Assembly (NCBI GenBank): GCA_014607495.2
Contig: CP053169.1
Span: 3,844,001 to 3,908,000, forward strand
Direction of reading: 5' to 3'
From: Carposina sasakii
Lineage: Eukaryota > Arthropoda > Insecta > Lepidoptera > Carposinidae
DNA: 64,000 nt
In this document: positions 13,083-24,669 of the stretch, in pieces
Position numbering within the stretch: position 1 is the stretch's first letter
Layout: each line of letters opens with the position of its first letter
Translations under genes and position numbers: made by a program
The notes under the pieces: model-generated
The model's database searches: none
What the model was told of the DNA's origin: nothing
What the model saw: only the letters and a program-made list of their open reading frames with translations

Positions 13083-14544
13083 ATTGTTTTGTATTGTATT
13101 TTGGTAGAGTTTAATTTTAAAGCCCTAAATGCGTTTACAGATCGTGTGAATGATTTGAAAGTCTTATGTAGTGATAGGATTGAGACTGAACATTTTTACT
13201 CATACATAACTACATAGGTAGGTATGCTTTGAAAACTGAAGGAATTAATTAAGATTTTTTTGTCTGACTTTTATATAAGAATTATTTGGGGCTATTGAGC
13301 AATGTTTATTTATATTGTGCTTATAGATACTAAGTATATTATATTCAGGGTGGTAGATATTAGAGTTCATTGGTCGATGCGCTGGCGCCATAATAAAACA
13401 TTCCTAATTCATATTTGCTTCCAAACCAACCTAAACAAGACTACAAAAATATATCGAGAACATTATCCTTTACATATTTAGCATTTACGTAAAATATATT
13501 TCCTATATATCTACATAAGTAAATTCGCAACTTTACTCCCCACATTTATCATGCTACCCGCAGAAGTCAAATCTAACTACGCGATCTATTAAAAAGAAAC
13601 TTGTAATCTATCGATTTAGAACATACTTTGCAAACGTAAGATATACCGAATTTCGTTATTTCGCAATTGCGACCAGTCGCGTAATTACAAAATAGGGTAC
13701 TGATGCATTTATTGTCTGGTTTGGAATGGAGTATAGACAAACCATGGAAGACAATCATAGTCCCTCCTCCGATAGAGTGGGCAATGTGATTCATTGACTA
13801 ACAATACGCCACTCCGCCCCCATTATCCGTCACATCTCGAGGGTAGACTAACATAATTTGAATTACATTAATGTGTATCGGCTCTTAGCATTGTAGTGTG
13901 TTTGGATTAAGGTGAAGGAGCACAGCGATTATACGCTGATGTTTGAATAGAGTAGAATAGGTTTTTATTTGAGGATTACACATACAAAGATATAATAGCA
14001 ACAATGAAACAAGCCTTAGGTATAAACGAAGACAGTGAAGCTATACAAGAAAACAAAGATAATTGTGGTTGTACTCGTAAGTATATTATGCGAATGCTAG
14101 TAGTAGAAGATGGAGTGAACCTAGGTAGGTATACCGGGGTAGAGATACTTAATACTATTACCATACCTTTTTGTTATTGGTGATATTAGATTACTGTTGC
14201 AATGTTAGATCTAACCTTACTTTGATTTATTAACTACTAGCAACGAATACTTTTAGCATTTAATTATGGCTAATTTACTGTGATCGTGATGATCAATTGT
14301 TCAGGTCGATATCTTTAGAGGGTCAGCAAAAAAGAGAATATATATTTGTGGGTACCTATATACCAGTTTGATCATCCGCCTGCTACCCTCCTCTTGTACC
14401 ACATGCCAACAACAAGCAAGTCACGCATCGGCGTACGTTCACACGTCCGGCAAGGAGGTCGAAAATGCAGTGGAACTGCACTATGGCAATATTTGGACCT
14501 CATATTGTATATTGCTCTCAATTACCGTACTTCAATGCAGTAAG

Positions 14545-14590
14545 CAATATCCGCGAATTCGTTCGTGTGGACTACGGAAATAAATTAAAA
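14545..14590 (+). repeat. 'CGCCCGCGA' start fragment
   Basis: CGCGAATTCGTTCGTGTGGA then CTACGGAAATAAATT. No further body recognised. Confidence 0.45.
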
Positions 14591-15629
14591 ATATATATAT
14601 CAGAGCAAACAAAATAGTTATGTGTTTTTTATATATTGATCGATCTAATATACTTTTGCTTTATGCATATAACAAAAGAATACACAATTTGTGTACGAAA
14701 TCTTGTTCATTTTAGTATGGAAGTATTACAATATCTAGGTACATTGTGTATGAATTCAGATAGAAAATTGCTTATGGATTAAAGAAATAAACAAAATAAC
14801 ACTTTATATTCTACCTCATCGTTACTCCCAGATAAAAATGGGGTTACTATCGATTCAGTCAATAAATAAAGCACAATCACTAACCTCAGAAAAGTCCCTC
14901 TGCGACATGATGTTTCAGCTACGTGTTACTGCGGAACCTGTAACAAATAAACGGTCATAAACTTTAATCGTGTAAAAGCGCAATTAAAACCGCTCGTATT
15001 CGAAAAAATCTGCACTTAAAGCAAAAATCGATAACTTTCCAAGAAACATAAGTACCATTTTACGGCAATGCAGCTTCGGAACGCCTGTGTTAGGAGATTA
15101 ACTTTATAATTATAACTGAACACGGACTTAATGCGCAATTTTGTTGTGAGTGCTCGTCGTTTGATCTCAATTTTAGTGAAATGAAATCGACTTTAATCCC
15201 ACGGCAGTATAGTACCAAGTAGATTGAGGTATGAGGAGGATATGACGGTCGGTGGCCCTGTGTCAAGCAGTTCTGCGTTGCCACTAGCTTCCGCCAGGGG
15301 TCGTCAACCAAGCCTAGTAAAATCGCATCTTTTTAACCAATATTATTCCATAAAATTATTTACTACCCATAAATGAAGTGATAAAAATAATTTAATATGT
15401 TATTTATGTTTTTCCTAAGCTAATCGGTCTATCTAGCGAAGATGATTTATAACATTGTTGCTTTATTATGAGCTATGTATAAGGTCTTTCCGAAATTTGT
15501 GATTTGCTTTTGTCACGAAACTAGGTAGGTAAAAAGAAACAACTTTCACTATGAGGGCCAACTCAAGATTGTATGGAACAGCTGTTTTTTTCACTATTTC
15601 GGAGTAATTTATAAACGCAACATTTAATA

Positions 15630-15830
15630 TAGCTAGAGATCAAAAGTTCTTTTACGCGCATACCTACAAGATACTGAAAACGTGACGTCATAATGTGGTA
15701 GCCGATTGTAAGGAGCGTTTTTTAGCAAGTCTAAGTGCTTTCAAGTGCTGGAAAGTTTTCACGCTAGCGAAGTTTTTCTTTCCCTAATATTTCTTTTATT
15801 TTATGATCTTTTGATATAAAATAAATAAAA
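15630..15830 (+). repeat. Repeat R
   Basis: AAAAGTTCTTTTACGCGCAT, CGTGACGTCATAATGTGGTA, GAGCGTTTTTTAGCAAGTCT, TTTTCACGCTAGCGAAGT. An inverted relative is at 36560-36765. Confidence 0.55.
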
Positions 15831-16388
15831 TAACTGTCAACATCCCTATTGTTTTCATACAAAATAAAAGAAACTGACATTCTTTTTAATCTCTAGTATT
15901 GAAATTGGCCGTAAGCAACGATAAAGTCGACTTTTTACTATGAGATGTAATGTAATGTAATGATGTATTGTAACAAAGTAACCGGGATTTAGGTGGGTGC
16001 TGGCAATGAGCCTTAAATTACCTGCGCGGAGAGAAAACCGTCAATTACTAAAACATTGCTTCTCTGATATACCTTAAAATAAGATGCGATAATTTTATGT
16101 ACTTTACACACGAATTCATGAGCTACAAACTCGGTTAAAGTGTATTCAGCTTTAGGCAATTCGGCTCAACAGTAGCCAGGTGTCAGGGGATTTCTAACAT
16201 ATAAATAAATGCTCCATACATACAGGTATCATTAGAGACACGTCAAATGGCGTGCTCAGAACAATCACGTCGAAATTATTGTGTACGGGTTGCAGCGAAG
16301 TAATTCCTTTCGTCTTAGAAGTAGGTACATAGATGGAGTGATGAACTATGTAGGTTGTAGCGAAGATGAAGTATAGTTTTAATATATA

Positions 16389-16620
16389 CAGGGTGTAAGC
16401 GAATGGGTGTGTTAAGCGAAATGCATTAAAAACAGCCCTATAAAGCCCCACTATAAAGAACCTGTGTGTAAGAAAATGTACAACTTGAAAGAAATCACAC
16501 GCTTATTAAACGGTTTTATTTAGGTTATCCCGTTTGTTTTTTCTTTCTTGGGTATTTTTTTTTGCAAATTAATATGGAGAATTCCTAAATAACTCAGGAA
16601 AGGTAATACTCTCTCATATT
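16389..16620 (+). mobile_element. MITE family B, diverged copy
   Basis: CAGGGTGTAAGCGAATGGGT then GTTAAGCGAAATGC and a later ATATGGAGAATTCCTAAAT match family B order. The right tip is not clear. Confidence 0.45.
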
Positions 16621-17244
16621 CCACTTTTGATTAACCCTCTAACTGCCAATTTAAGTTTATCAAAATGTGCTCGTTACAACTTCAGTTTTTGCTTAAACTA
16701 CACACTAACAAAGATTATTCTCACAACATTTTTATAAATGTTATTTATTATGAAGAATAGGAAAGGATTAGTAGTAGATATATTAAAATCTACATGCCTG
16801 GAGACAAAAACTATAATTTGTCTTATAAATATACCTAACACAGCTTTCTCTACGTATTTGCGATCTATTCGATTCTTATACCAGAAACGAATTAAATACC
16901 AATGTATGTATGTATGTATGTATTAGTTTTCTGGTATTGGAATGGAATATACCGTAATTATAGGTAATATAATCAAATAACCTGCCGACCGTACCTACAG
17001 TGTAGATTACCAAATCCCGGTGTCGCGTGCGCAAGAGTCGCCCGCGGGAACACGTGCTGAATCTACCCGGCTACCTGTCGGCCGCACCGCAGGGGGCATT
17101 TACGTACTTAGAGGTAGCTTTTTGAGAGTTTATAGCTAAATATTTTGATTTTATTTTAGTTTTAAGAGAGAAATGTGCTACTGTAAGATGGGGATCTTTT
17201 TTAATTTAAATATCAAACTCTTGATGTTATACTTTGAATGATTG

Positions 17245-17320
17245 TATTATATTTTTCGTCTTCTTGCCCTGTTACCATTCTACTTGGGGTCGGCGGCATA
17301 CTTCGAATTATGTGTATCAG
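17245..17320 (-). pseudogene. Short LINE tail fragment
   Basis: CTTCTTGCCCTGTTACCATT and GGGGTCGGCGGCATA match the minus-strand end of the 53.4 kb element. Only the tail remains. Confidence 0.45.
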
Positions 17321-17420
17321 AATCAATGGGCAATACACATAGGTTAGATAGGGTTCATCGGGTCAGCAGGGAATTTACCTCGAAAGAAAGCTTACTAAGG
17401 TAGAAAGACGATTTAGTTAT

Positions 17421-17535
17421 TATAAAATTATTAATAAAGAAAATGGAAAAAATTCTTCACACGAGTGGAAATCGAACCCACGACCGCTGCAAACCATGCC
17501 AGCCGCTATAACCACTAAGCCACCAGGTCAATTAC
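17421..17535 (-). mobile_element. tRNA-like SINE, minus strand
   Basis: Reverse complement of the 56.5 kb element: tail at the left, GGAAATCGAACCCACGACCG (box B) and CCACTAAGCCACCAGGTCAA (box A) at the right. Confidence 0.7.
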
Positions 17536-17596
17536 TTATTATTACTTATTGTAAATGGGAAACATGTAACAAATAGCCAGAATCATATGTGTATGT

Positions 17597-17858
17597 TGGC
17601 CGCGTGGTGCTGGGAGAGTAGAATTCGTACTACCCCATGTCTGCCCGTGGGTATCTTACGAGGCGATTAAGGGTTTCCGGGAGGTGGGCAGCAGCACCTG
17701 CCGTATTGACAACATAGTCCAAAAATATAAACTTCGGTCACCAACCCGCCTGCCCAGCGTGGTGACTATGGGAAAATACCCCCTATGGCAGTCTTGTGGC
17801 GTGCTCTGGGATAGGCCTACGTCCAGCAGTGGACTGCAATAGGCTGATGATGATGATT
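17597..17858 (+). mobile_element. SINE with LINE-derived tail, 12 bp target duplication
   Basis: Starts TGGCCGCGTGGTGCTGGGAG, ends TGCAATAGGCTGATGATGAT-T. ATATGTGTATGT flanks it exactly on both sides (17585-17596 and 17859-17870), the mark of target-primed reverse transcription. 262 bp. Confidence 0.9.
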
Positions 17859-17991
17859 ATATGTGTATGTAAGTAGTATATGAAATAACTACATATGTAT
17901 TATGCATTTGATGTTTTCAGACTTGCCGTCAGATATACGATTTTTGATGCGGTTTTTGTCCAACGTAGGTATTTTGTATTGTATCTTTTTC

Positions 17992-18034
17992 CCGGATGAG
18001 GAATTTTTTCCATTTCTTTATTAATAATTGTATC
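17992..18034 (+). mobile_element. tRNA-like SINE 3' fragment
   Basis: CCCGGATGAGGAATTTTTTC and TCTTTATTAATAATTG match the end of the same SINE. Confidence 0.45.
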
Positions 18035-18114
18035 TCTTTGTTTTGTGAGAACAGAGAGTCTGCGGATTTATTTCCCTTGTATCGCAACATAAAGTTAGAC
18101 TAATTTTATGTCAG

Positions 18115-18352
18115 GTCACAGGGCTAGGGCTGTGTTCCCGAAATGGGTTAGCCAGGACTGCAGGATTCTAAAGGAGATCCCACAGTCACGTTTAGCCTTA
18201 CCGAGGACAGATGTGAATGATTAGTGACAAGTTAAATTGCTAGCTTACCGCCTGAGAGAACGCCCGAGTTCCTTAGTCAACTCTTGCGACATGCACGGAA
18301 AGAGATGCAGCTGATGTATTCTAGTAAAGCTGCAGATCAGCACAGGAATCAA
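18115..18352 (+). repeat. Repeat P
   Basis: GCTGTGTTCCCGAAATGGGT, AGATCCCACAGTCACGTTTA, GACATGCACGGAAAGAGATG and CAGCTGATGTATTCTAG. SINE-sized, no promoter boxes recognised. Confidence 0.6.
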
Positions 18353-18354
18353 TT

Positions 18355-21300
18355 TGATTAAGATTATGATAAAATGTAGTATATCTTCTGCACTTTATAT
18401 TATTTACAACTAAAAGCAAAATATCTCGATTACTTTAATAACACTGCTTTAAAAAAAACGTAGCGGGTGATACGTCAGTGCAAACTGGAATTTGGACCCC
18501 TAAATATTTTGGCAATTATTTGTGATTGTTTCTCATTATCTCCGCAGTCGTGGCTACGAGTAATAATTGTAGGTTTACGAGAAGCTGTTTTCGGAACCTC
18601 GGGGCGGACAAAAGATTGATTTTTTTTACATTATTTTCCTTCAAAAAAGTTGCAGTTAGTTGAAGGAATGTGCTTAAGCAATCTAGGAAGTCAAGGGAAA
18701 CCATCATTTTAATTAACCATCTCCAGTTGCGGAAATGGTTTTTAAATTAAAAGATAGTTAGATTATTTTCATTATGGAAGCGAGATGCTGCTGCAAACAG
18801 CGTAGAGCAACATCTAGCTTCCATGATGTAAAGAAGATACTTTTAGAATTCATGATATCAGTTATGAGAACATAATGAAAAACGTCCAGCGACCAATCTG
18901 TATACCTACCTACCTACTGGCAAGGATTTCAATTTTTTTTGTTCTCAGAAAACTAAATGACGATATTTTTGGTGGAACCCTTGATAAAAGCGTCATAAGT
19001 AAATGACATTGAGAATAAAGTTTATGCTGTCTCTGTCTTGAGGTTTAGGCGTTCAGAGCATCAAATGCATTCTTCATATTTCTGCATACTTACCAAAATT
19101 TTAAATGCTTAACTCGTGAAATCTATAATTGGAAGCATCATTAAGCTCTTAAGCTATTAACTTCTGTAGACCAAATAGCACAAGAAATAATAAAAAGTAT
19201 TATATTATCGTGTTCGCTTTAATAAGTAAACCTTAATTATACCCAATTTATCATTTATCTTCGAAACGGTTTCAAGTTCATTACATTTATATGTTTAAAA
19301 TAGCAGAATTCTAATTACGAAACTTGTTTACGATATGTTAAAATCTAAAAAAGGTTCGTAGTAATCAATCTCGCGTTGATGTCTTTTCTACTAGACGAGC
19401 GCAAGTGCAGCTCGCGTAGCTTTTACGAGCTAGGTACGTTATGTAATTAAATACAGGTGCTATTAATCATATTGTTCTGTACGATTGAGATAAAATGTTA
19501 TAATTTATAATTATAAAAAAATATTACCAGAAAAAAGCCAGTTAAAATAAGTGATAATTATTTCGTTTCTCGTGATGTCTAACATGGATTAAAAAAATCA
19601 TATTCTGTACACAAATTACGCAATGAATGTTCAATTTTATAGATGAATCGTTAACTAGTATTATATAAATATAGCTAAGAGATTATTAGCTTCAAACAAC
19701 TTTCTAGACAAGCCAGCCGACTCTACATGTGAGAAACACTTGATGACCACTTTCATCCGTAGTTACAGCAGATTTTACAACATTAAATCTTTATAATTAC
19801 TCATTTGAAATAAAACTAAGTGCTATAGACGTATAAAAGTTATTATTATATAGCCAATGTACGTACAGAAGCTATAATAATCTCTACACAAACAACATGC
19901 ACACAGAGATGAATACATTCGACTTGCCCTCAAACAAGTGTGCACGATATCTTCTAAAATTACTTGAAACTAGTACTCACCATCTCGAACTTTGGATTAG
20001 ACCAATTATAATCCCATCTCCAAGAGACCAGACCACGCTTATTATAACGCAAAGGCGGACAAACAAAAAATATCCATAGTATTCACTGTACAATATTACA
20101 TACAAATTTTGTCTCTACATTATTATATTTTCGCGAAAACTGTTTACCTAAACGCACTATAACACTTTAGGTGATCACTAGTATATCGATATCATTAGGA
20201 AAGTATCGATAGATGTAAAGAATTCGATTATAAATTAAATGTAAAATGTCGTGGCACTGCCTTCAGGTGGCATGCGCAGGCGCAGGCAGAAATTGACTGA
20301 CTGCCGGTTTGCGGTGTTGCTCTCACTCTGATAGAAATAATACCGTAAAAGCTTTTAGTAAAACTACTTATTTGAAATCATCATGTCAACAATAGAATTA
20401 ATTTCATAGAGAAACTCCTGTGTCTGATTTTGGAACAAACATTTTATATTTTGTGTGTCACGTATATATAATATATCTTTGTATCTATAGAGATACATAA
20501 TATGTTATAGCTAGTAATAATTTAACAAAGCAACCAGCGCTATTATCGTTCAAAAAAACTATTTGGCGAAATACTCTGATCGCGCATAGAAATGAAATAG
20601 GCTAACTTCTGTCCACTTTCTTTTACAAATAATGGTTTTCGTTAAGTAAAATAAATCGCTGGTCATATTATAGATACCTTGGCAGGCTGAGATATCAAAA
20701 CTAGTCTTTACAGCCTAAATACATAATATAGCAAAACTTCCCTGTCCTGTTTTCACTTATTTATTACCAAACCAAAACATTTATACATAATAAAAATAGC
20801 GTGTAGTACCACTATTATAGAAGAAAATACCAAATTACTGGCAACACAGCACTAGCGGCCATTGTAGTTAGACCGAGAAAGTGCAGCTATCTCCCTCTGT
20901 TCGGAATGTGACCCGCTATCACCTTGAAGGCCACAAGCTTAAAGTGCCGCAAGCTTTCTCGTTCGCTAAACAACGTCGCTACTATCTACGCCGACAATCA
21001 GAGTTAAGTTACTAGACTATGGAGTGATTTTTGTTTTAGTTTATGTCCACTAGCACAGATAAGTTAATATCGTGGTAGGAGGCTTCAATGAAATGAAGAA
21101 CTTTAGCTTAGTGCTTTTATAATCATGGCCCGGTGTAGTCCACTTCACTTAATTTAGGTTCTATTAGAACATTTACTTTTATTTTAAAGCTCCTCATTCT
21201 GTGAGAAGAATGGTTGGAGCTTTTGCTACAATTTTATGCTGGTACATGGCGTCTCTACAGTGCGTTTAATTTTACCAAATAGTACTTATAAAGGTAGCGT

Positions 21301-21580
21301 TAGTTGCTCTTTGCCTGACTATAATCTGTGTTACAGCTGCATATACAGAATGTTTTCCATCGATAATGTTTCCGAATACTACGCGAATACTTAGGTTTAA
21401 AGATATTTATTTCTCATTCAAACATAATATAAATAAAGTACACAATTGTTCATTTAGAATGAAATATAAAAACTTAATTAATTAATACTAACATCATGCC
21501 CCTGGCGCGTTGGCAACAAACATTTAATTTTTATAATTTTTTCATGATACAAATTTAATTTAACTTATTTTATTTAAATT
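18355..21580. other. Gene-free stretch
   Basis: Mostly AT-rich unique-looking DNA. 20860-21000 is less AT-rich, with AAGCTTAAAGTGCCGCAAGC; no exon found. 21366-21390 shares GTTTCCGAATACTACGC with MITE W. Confidence 0.4.
18776..18822 (+). other. Short imperfect hairpin
   Basis: GGAAGCGAGATGCTGC can pair with GCAACATCTAGCTTCC with two mismatches across a 15-base loop. No known insect microRNA seed recognised. Confidence 0.25.
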
Positions 21581-21583
21581 TAA

Positions 21584-21842
21584 GTCTTGTCGTCTTCAGC
21601 CTATTGCAGTACACTGCTGGACGTAGGCTTCCCCCAGAACACGCCACAAGGCTACTTCCAGAGGGGGGTTTTGCCCATAGTCACCACGCTGGGCAGGCGG
21701 GTTGGTGACCGCAGTGTGATTTTCGGACTATGTTGTCAGCACAGGAGGCGCTGCTGCCCACCTCCCGGAAACCCTTAATCGCCTCGTACGATACCTACGG
21801 GCAGGCATGGGGTGGTACAAACTCTACTCTGCCGGCACGGTT
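21584..21842 (-). mobile_element. SINE with LINE-derived tail, minus strand
   Basis: Reverse complement of the 17.6 kb SINE: the tail (CGTCTTCAGCCTATTGCAGT) at the left, the head (CTCTACTCTGCCGGCACGG) at the right. Confidence 0.85.
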
Positions 21843-21919
21843 AAATAAATAAACTTACCTACTTTCTTTGATGAATCGAGTATCCACATACCTACCCCTC
21901 GTAAACAGTGACAACCAAA

Positions 21920-22379
21920 AAACCTCAGACAGGCAAATATTGATACCATCAACAAGATACTTCAGACCATGATTCTGAGGCAGAAAACACTAAAAAATTT
22001 CGCAGGAAAAATCGAAAATTTTCCGACTTTTTTTTCGTATTTTAAGGAAAAAAATCGTTTAGTTCGATTAATTAGGCCTTAGATAATGACTTTAAAATAA
22101 AATTTTAATCAAAAGATTATTCTCATAAAAAAGTTGCCCTAAAAAAGTTCAAATAACTGATCAACCCTAATGGAGAGTCACAAGTGATCCAAAAAACAGC
22201 AATGGGTCACACAATAACAAATAAGCCCATTTAATTAATCACAGGATCGCCCGATACAATTGGCGCGGAGAGCAAAGATTACTGATAATCAAACCAAAAA
22301 TACATTTCCTGCGAGTAATAACAACACAATGGTACTTGTTCAGCGTTTCAGTATTTGCCTGGCTGTCACCTACACCCTG
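21920..22379 (-). mobile_element. MITE family A, copy 3
   Basis: Same inverted ends (CAGGCAAATATTGATACC; GTATTTGCCTGGCTGTCAC...ACACCCTG followed by TA). Internal order is opposite to the copy at 10.7 kb. The left tip is degraded. Confidence 0.75.
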
Positions 22380-22724
22380 TATAAAAGATGTTAGTTCCGA
22401 AATCATACACGGGAAATAATATTGTACCTACTTATGAAATAAAGTCAACATTTATTGAACTCGTCATGTCGTCTAGGTAACTTATTTTAATTCAAATTCG
22501 AAATGAAAGATCCTGAAAATTATAAAAATTTGGTACTTACATTCTAAATCATAGTGGAACTCGTAGACGTGTCTTTCGCTTTAAAACTACGGAACGGATT
22601 TAGATGAAACTTACCGGTCTGTAGGCAGATAAATCAGAATAAAATAAAACCACAGATAAATCTTCTATATTCTATTCTATATATTATTTATTTATATATT
22701 TACACATAATAAAATTGTAACGGA

Positions 22725-22905
22725 TCGATGTTTGTGCACGCTAATCTTAGAAATTGCTGGACCGATTTCGATTCAGTTTTCAGGAATATATTGTGACAGG
22801 TCCCACTTAACATATAGGCTATCCCGGGAAAATGTTATTTTTATCTCGGATAATTTCTTTATTTTTTCTGCAGTCCACGCGTATATCGTGGGCGTCCACT
22901 AGTAT
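22725..22905 (-). repeat. 'CGCCCGCGA' element, minus strand
   Basis: Contains ACCGATTTCGATTCAGTTTT, CATATAGGCTATCCCGGGAA and TGCAGTCCACGCGTATATCG in reverse order. Confidence 0.65.
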
Positions 22906-23610
22906 TGTAATAAATATAGAAATACATATGTATATAATTAAAAATGTTTAATATTAACAAGGAATTTCACCAAGAAGAAGCAAAAACAAGTAGCGACCTA
23001 GGGCTAGGTTGTCACATACTTACCGTAAAATATCTATAGTGTCTCAATAGACTTTATTCTTCAAGTATGGATTTGGAGTCCAGGTATTTATTATTGGAAT
23101 CTATTGAGGTATTATTTCGTCATTGTTGGACCCCCATATCCGTTACGTAGAGTACCTATCCATTACAAGTTAGCAGGCACGCTTGCTGAGAATTATAGCT
23201 AATTTATTAGTTTAGGCGTTTTTGTATTGTATTTTCAAAAGCGCCATCTATTGTATGTTTCATTAACCAAAATTTTACGCTTCGTTTTAAGCTATGTTCA
23301 AAATGAAAATAATTTAGATTTTATAGTATAGTAAGGTTTGGAATGTTTTCCTATAAAATAAATTTAAAACGTTATGTAACTATCTAAACTAAACAGTAAA
23401 TTACAAAAAAAAAAATTTTGCAGTCACCTAAATAAATAGAATATTGTATGTATCTTTTTACATCGTCGAAATAGTGTTTGCATAGAATGTAACATAATCT
23501 AACATTGTAGAAATCTCTTAAAGCGTGATTACTGATTACACATTGCGAGTTACTGCAAGAAGGTTAGTCGAACACAAGCCATTTTTGCGAATTCTAAATG
23601 TGAAGTACGC

Positions 23611-23784
23611 TTCTGATTACGTAAAAGCAATAGCAAAGCGATAGCGAAAATTGTACAATATTCGCCTTGAAATGTCAAAGTTCCTTTGAAATTCGTTTTA
23701 CGTAATACGAATTTGACAAGCATTCAGCGATTTTTGTACAATTTTCGCTATCGCTTTGCTTCTGCTAGTTAGGTAATAAGGGGG
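23611..23784 (+). mobile_element. MITE family C, copy 2
   Basis: Starts TTCTGATTACGTAAAAGCAA, ends GCTTCTGCTAGTTAGGTAAT. The inner text (GAAAATTGTACAATATTCGC...) is shared, inverted, with the copy at 39.1 kb. It sits about 0.35 kb before the TCHP X-box. Confidence 0.75.
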
Positions 23785-24126
23785 ACGATCTGTCAAATGT
23801 TAAATGTTAGTTTGGTTTTGATGCTTTTGTAGTTGACTATGTATAAAGATGTTTACTATAACGATTTTACAACGAGACTACCGCCACTTTTAAGGCGAAA
23901 ACTTAGTATAGTGCACTACGGGCAAGTGAGGTTGATTATATCTCATTAAATTGATAGTCGTCGAACTCATGAATCTCATTTAGCTGCTCTCAGTGATTTT
24001 ACCTCTTTACCTCTAGCGGAAAAAATATTTTCAGACAGAGGCCATTATGACTTGCCGCTACTCATAGGTATAAGGTACCTGACTGGCATAATGTAATTGC
24101 ACCTTTATTTATTGACAACTGATGCT

Positions 24127-24139
24127 ATTGCTAGGCAAC
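24127..24139 (+). promoter_or_regulatory. RFX X-box upstream of TCHP
   Basis: ATTGCTAGGCAAC fits the insect X-box consensus RYYRYY-N1-RRNRAC at every position. It is nearly palindromic: the reverse strand reads GTTGCCTAGCAAT. RFX factors bind this motif at ciliary gene promoters. It lies 0.53 kb before the trichoplein ATG. A good acceptor (CATTTGCAG ending at 24657), 12 bases before the ATG, suggests a 5' UTR intron, which would put the promoter nearer the X-box. The motif is seen directly; its function is inferred. Confidence 0.55.
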
Positions 24140-24657
24140 CGTAATCTGTCAGTTTGACGTTTGTGAAGCGAATTTGTTTATTTACCTGCCCATATTAAAC
24201 AAACAAAATTAAATGATAATTTTCGATTCGTGATGTCTATTGCATAAACTTGCATGTCGTAAATCGAAGCAGTTAAATTCCGTGAAAGAATTAACCGTCA
24301 GGAAGTAACTATAACAATCACATTGGCCTTAAGTTTAGACCCACGCAACACCAAATTGTTATTGAGATTAATAAACGGCTATGATATTTGAGTCATACTC
24401 ATTAAAGTTTGTGCATTCAACCAGAACGTGTGACCAAGAGCCCAAGGTATTGATTCTACAATTTAATCATTAGTTTGAGTCATTTGCAATAAAGACGTCA
24501 CCTGTGATAATTGCGTGTGTATGTAACACACGCATTTATCTAGTGTTATTCGAAATAAGTATAATACTTGGACCATTTATACGTTCATAACTTGGACCTA
24601 TAAATTGTTATAAGTAATCAATTTTAAATATAACAGTAAGTTAACACTCATTTGCAG

Positions 24658-24669
24658 TAGGTACCTAAG
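24658..24669 (+). other. Probable TCHP 5' UTR end after a splice acceptor
   Basis: A pyrimidine-containing tract ending in TTTGCAG (24651-24657) precedes the initiation codon by 12 bases. If used, the first exon is non-coding and lies upstream. I see more than one possible donor (for example near 24306 and 24444) and cannot choose between them. Confidence 0.35.

Larger units (their letters stand above)
12610..16385. other. Gene-free stretch with scattered repeat fragments
   Basis: Contains the box B sequence at 13.0 kb, the fragment at 14.5 kb and repeat R at 15.6 kb. The rest is AT-rich without recognisable content. Confidence 0.4.

Noticed and set aside
16194..16451. 85-codon minus-strand open frame
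   Set aside because: Overlaps a MITE B copy, no family resemblance, no coding base pattern.
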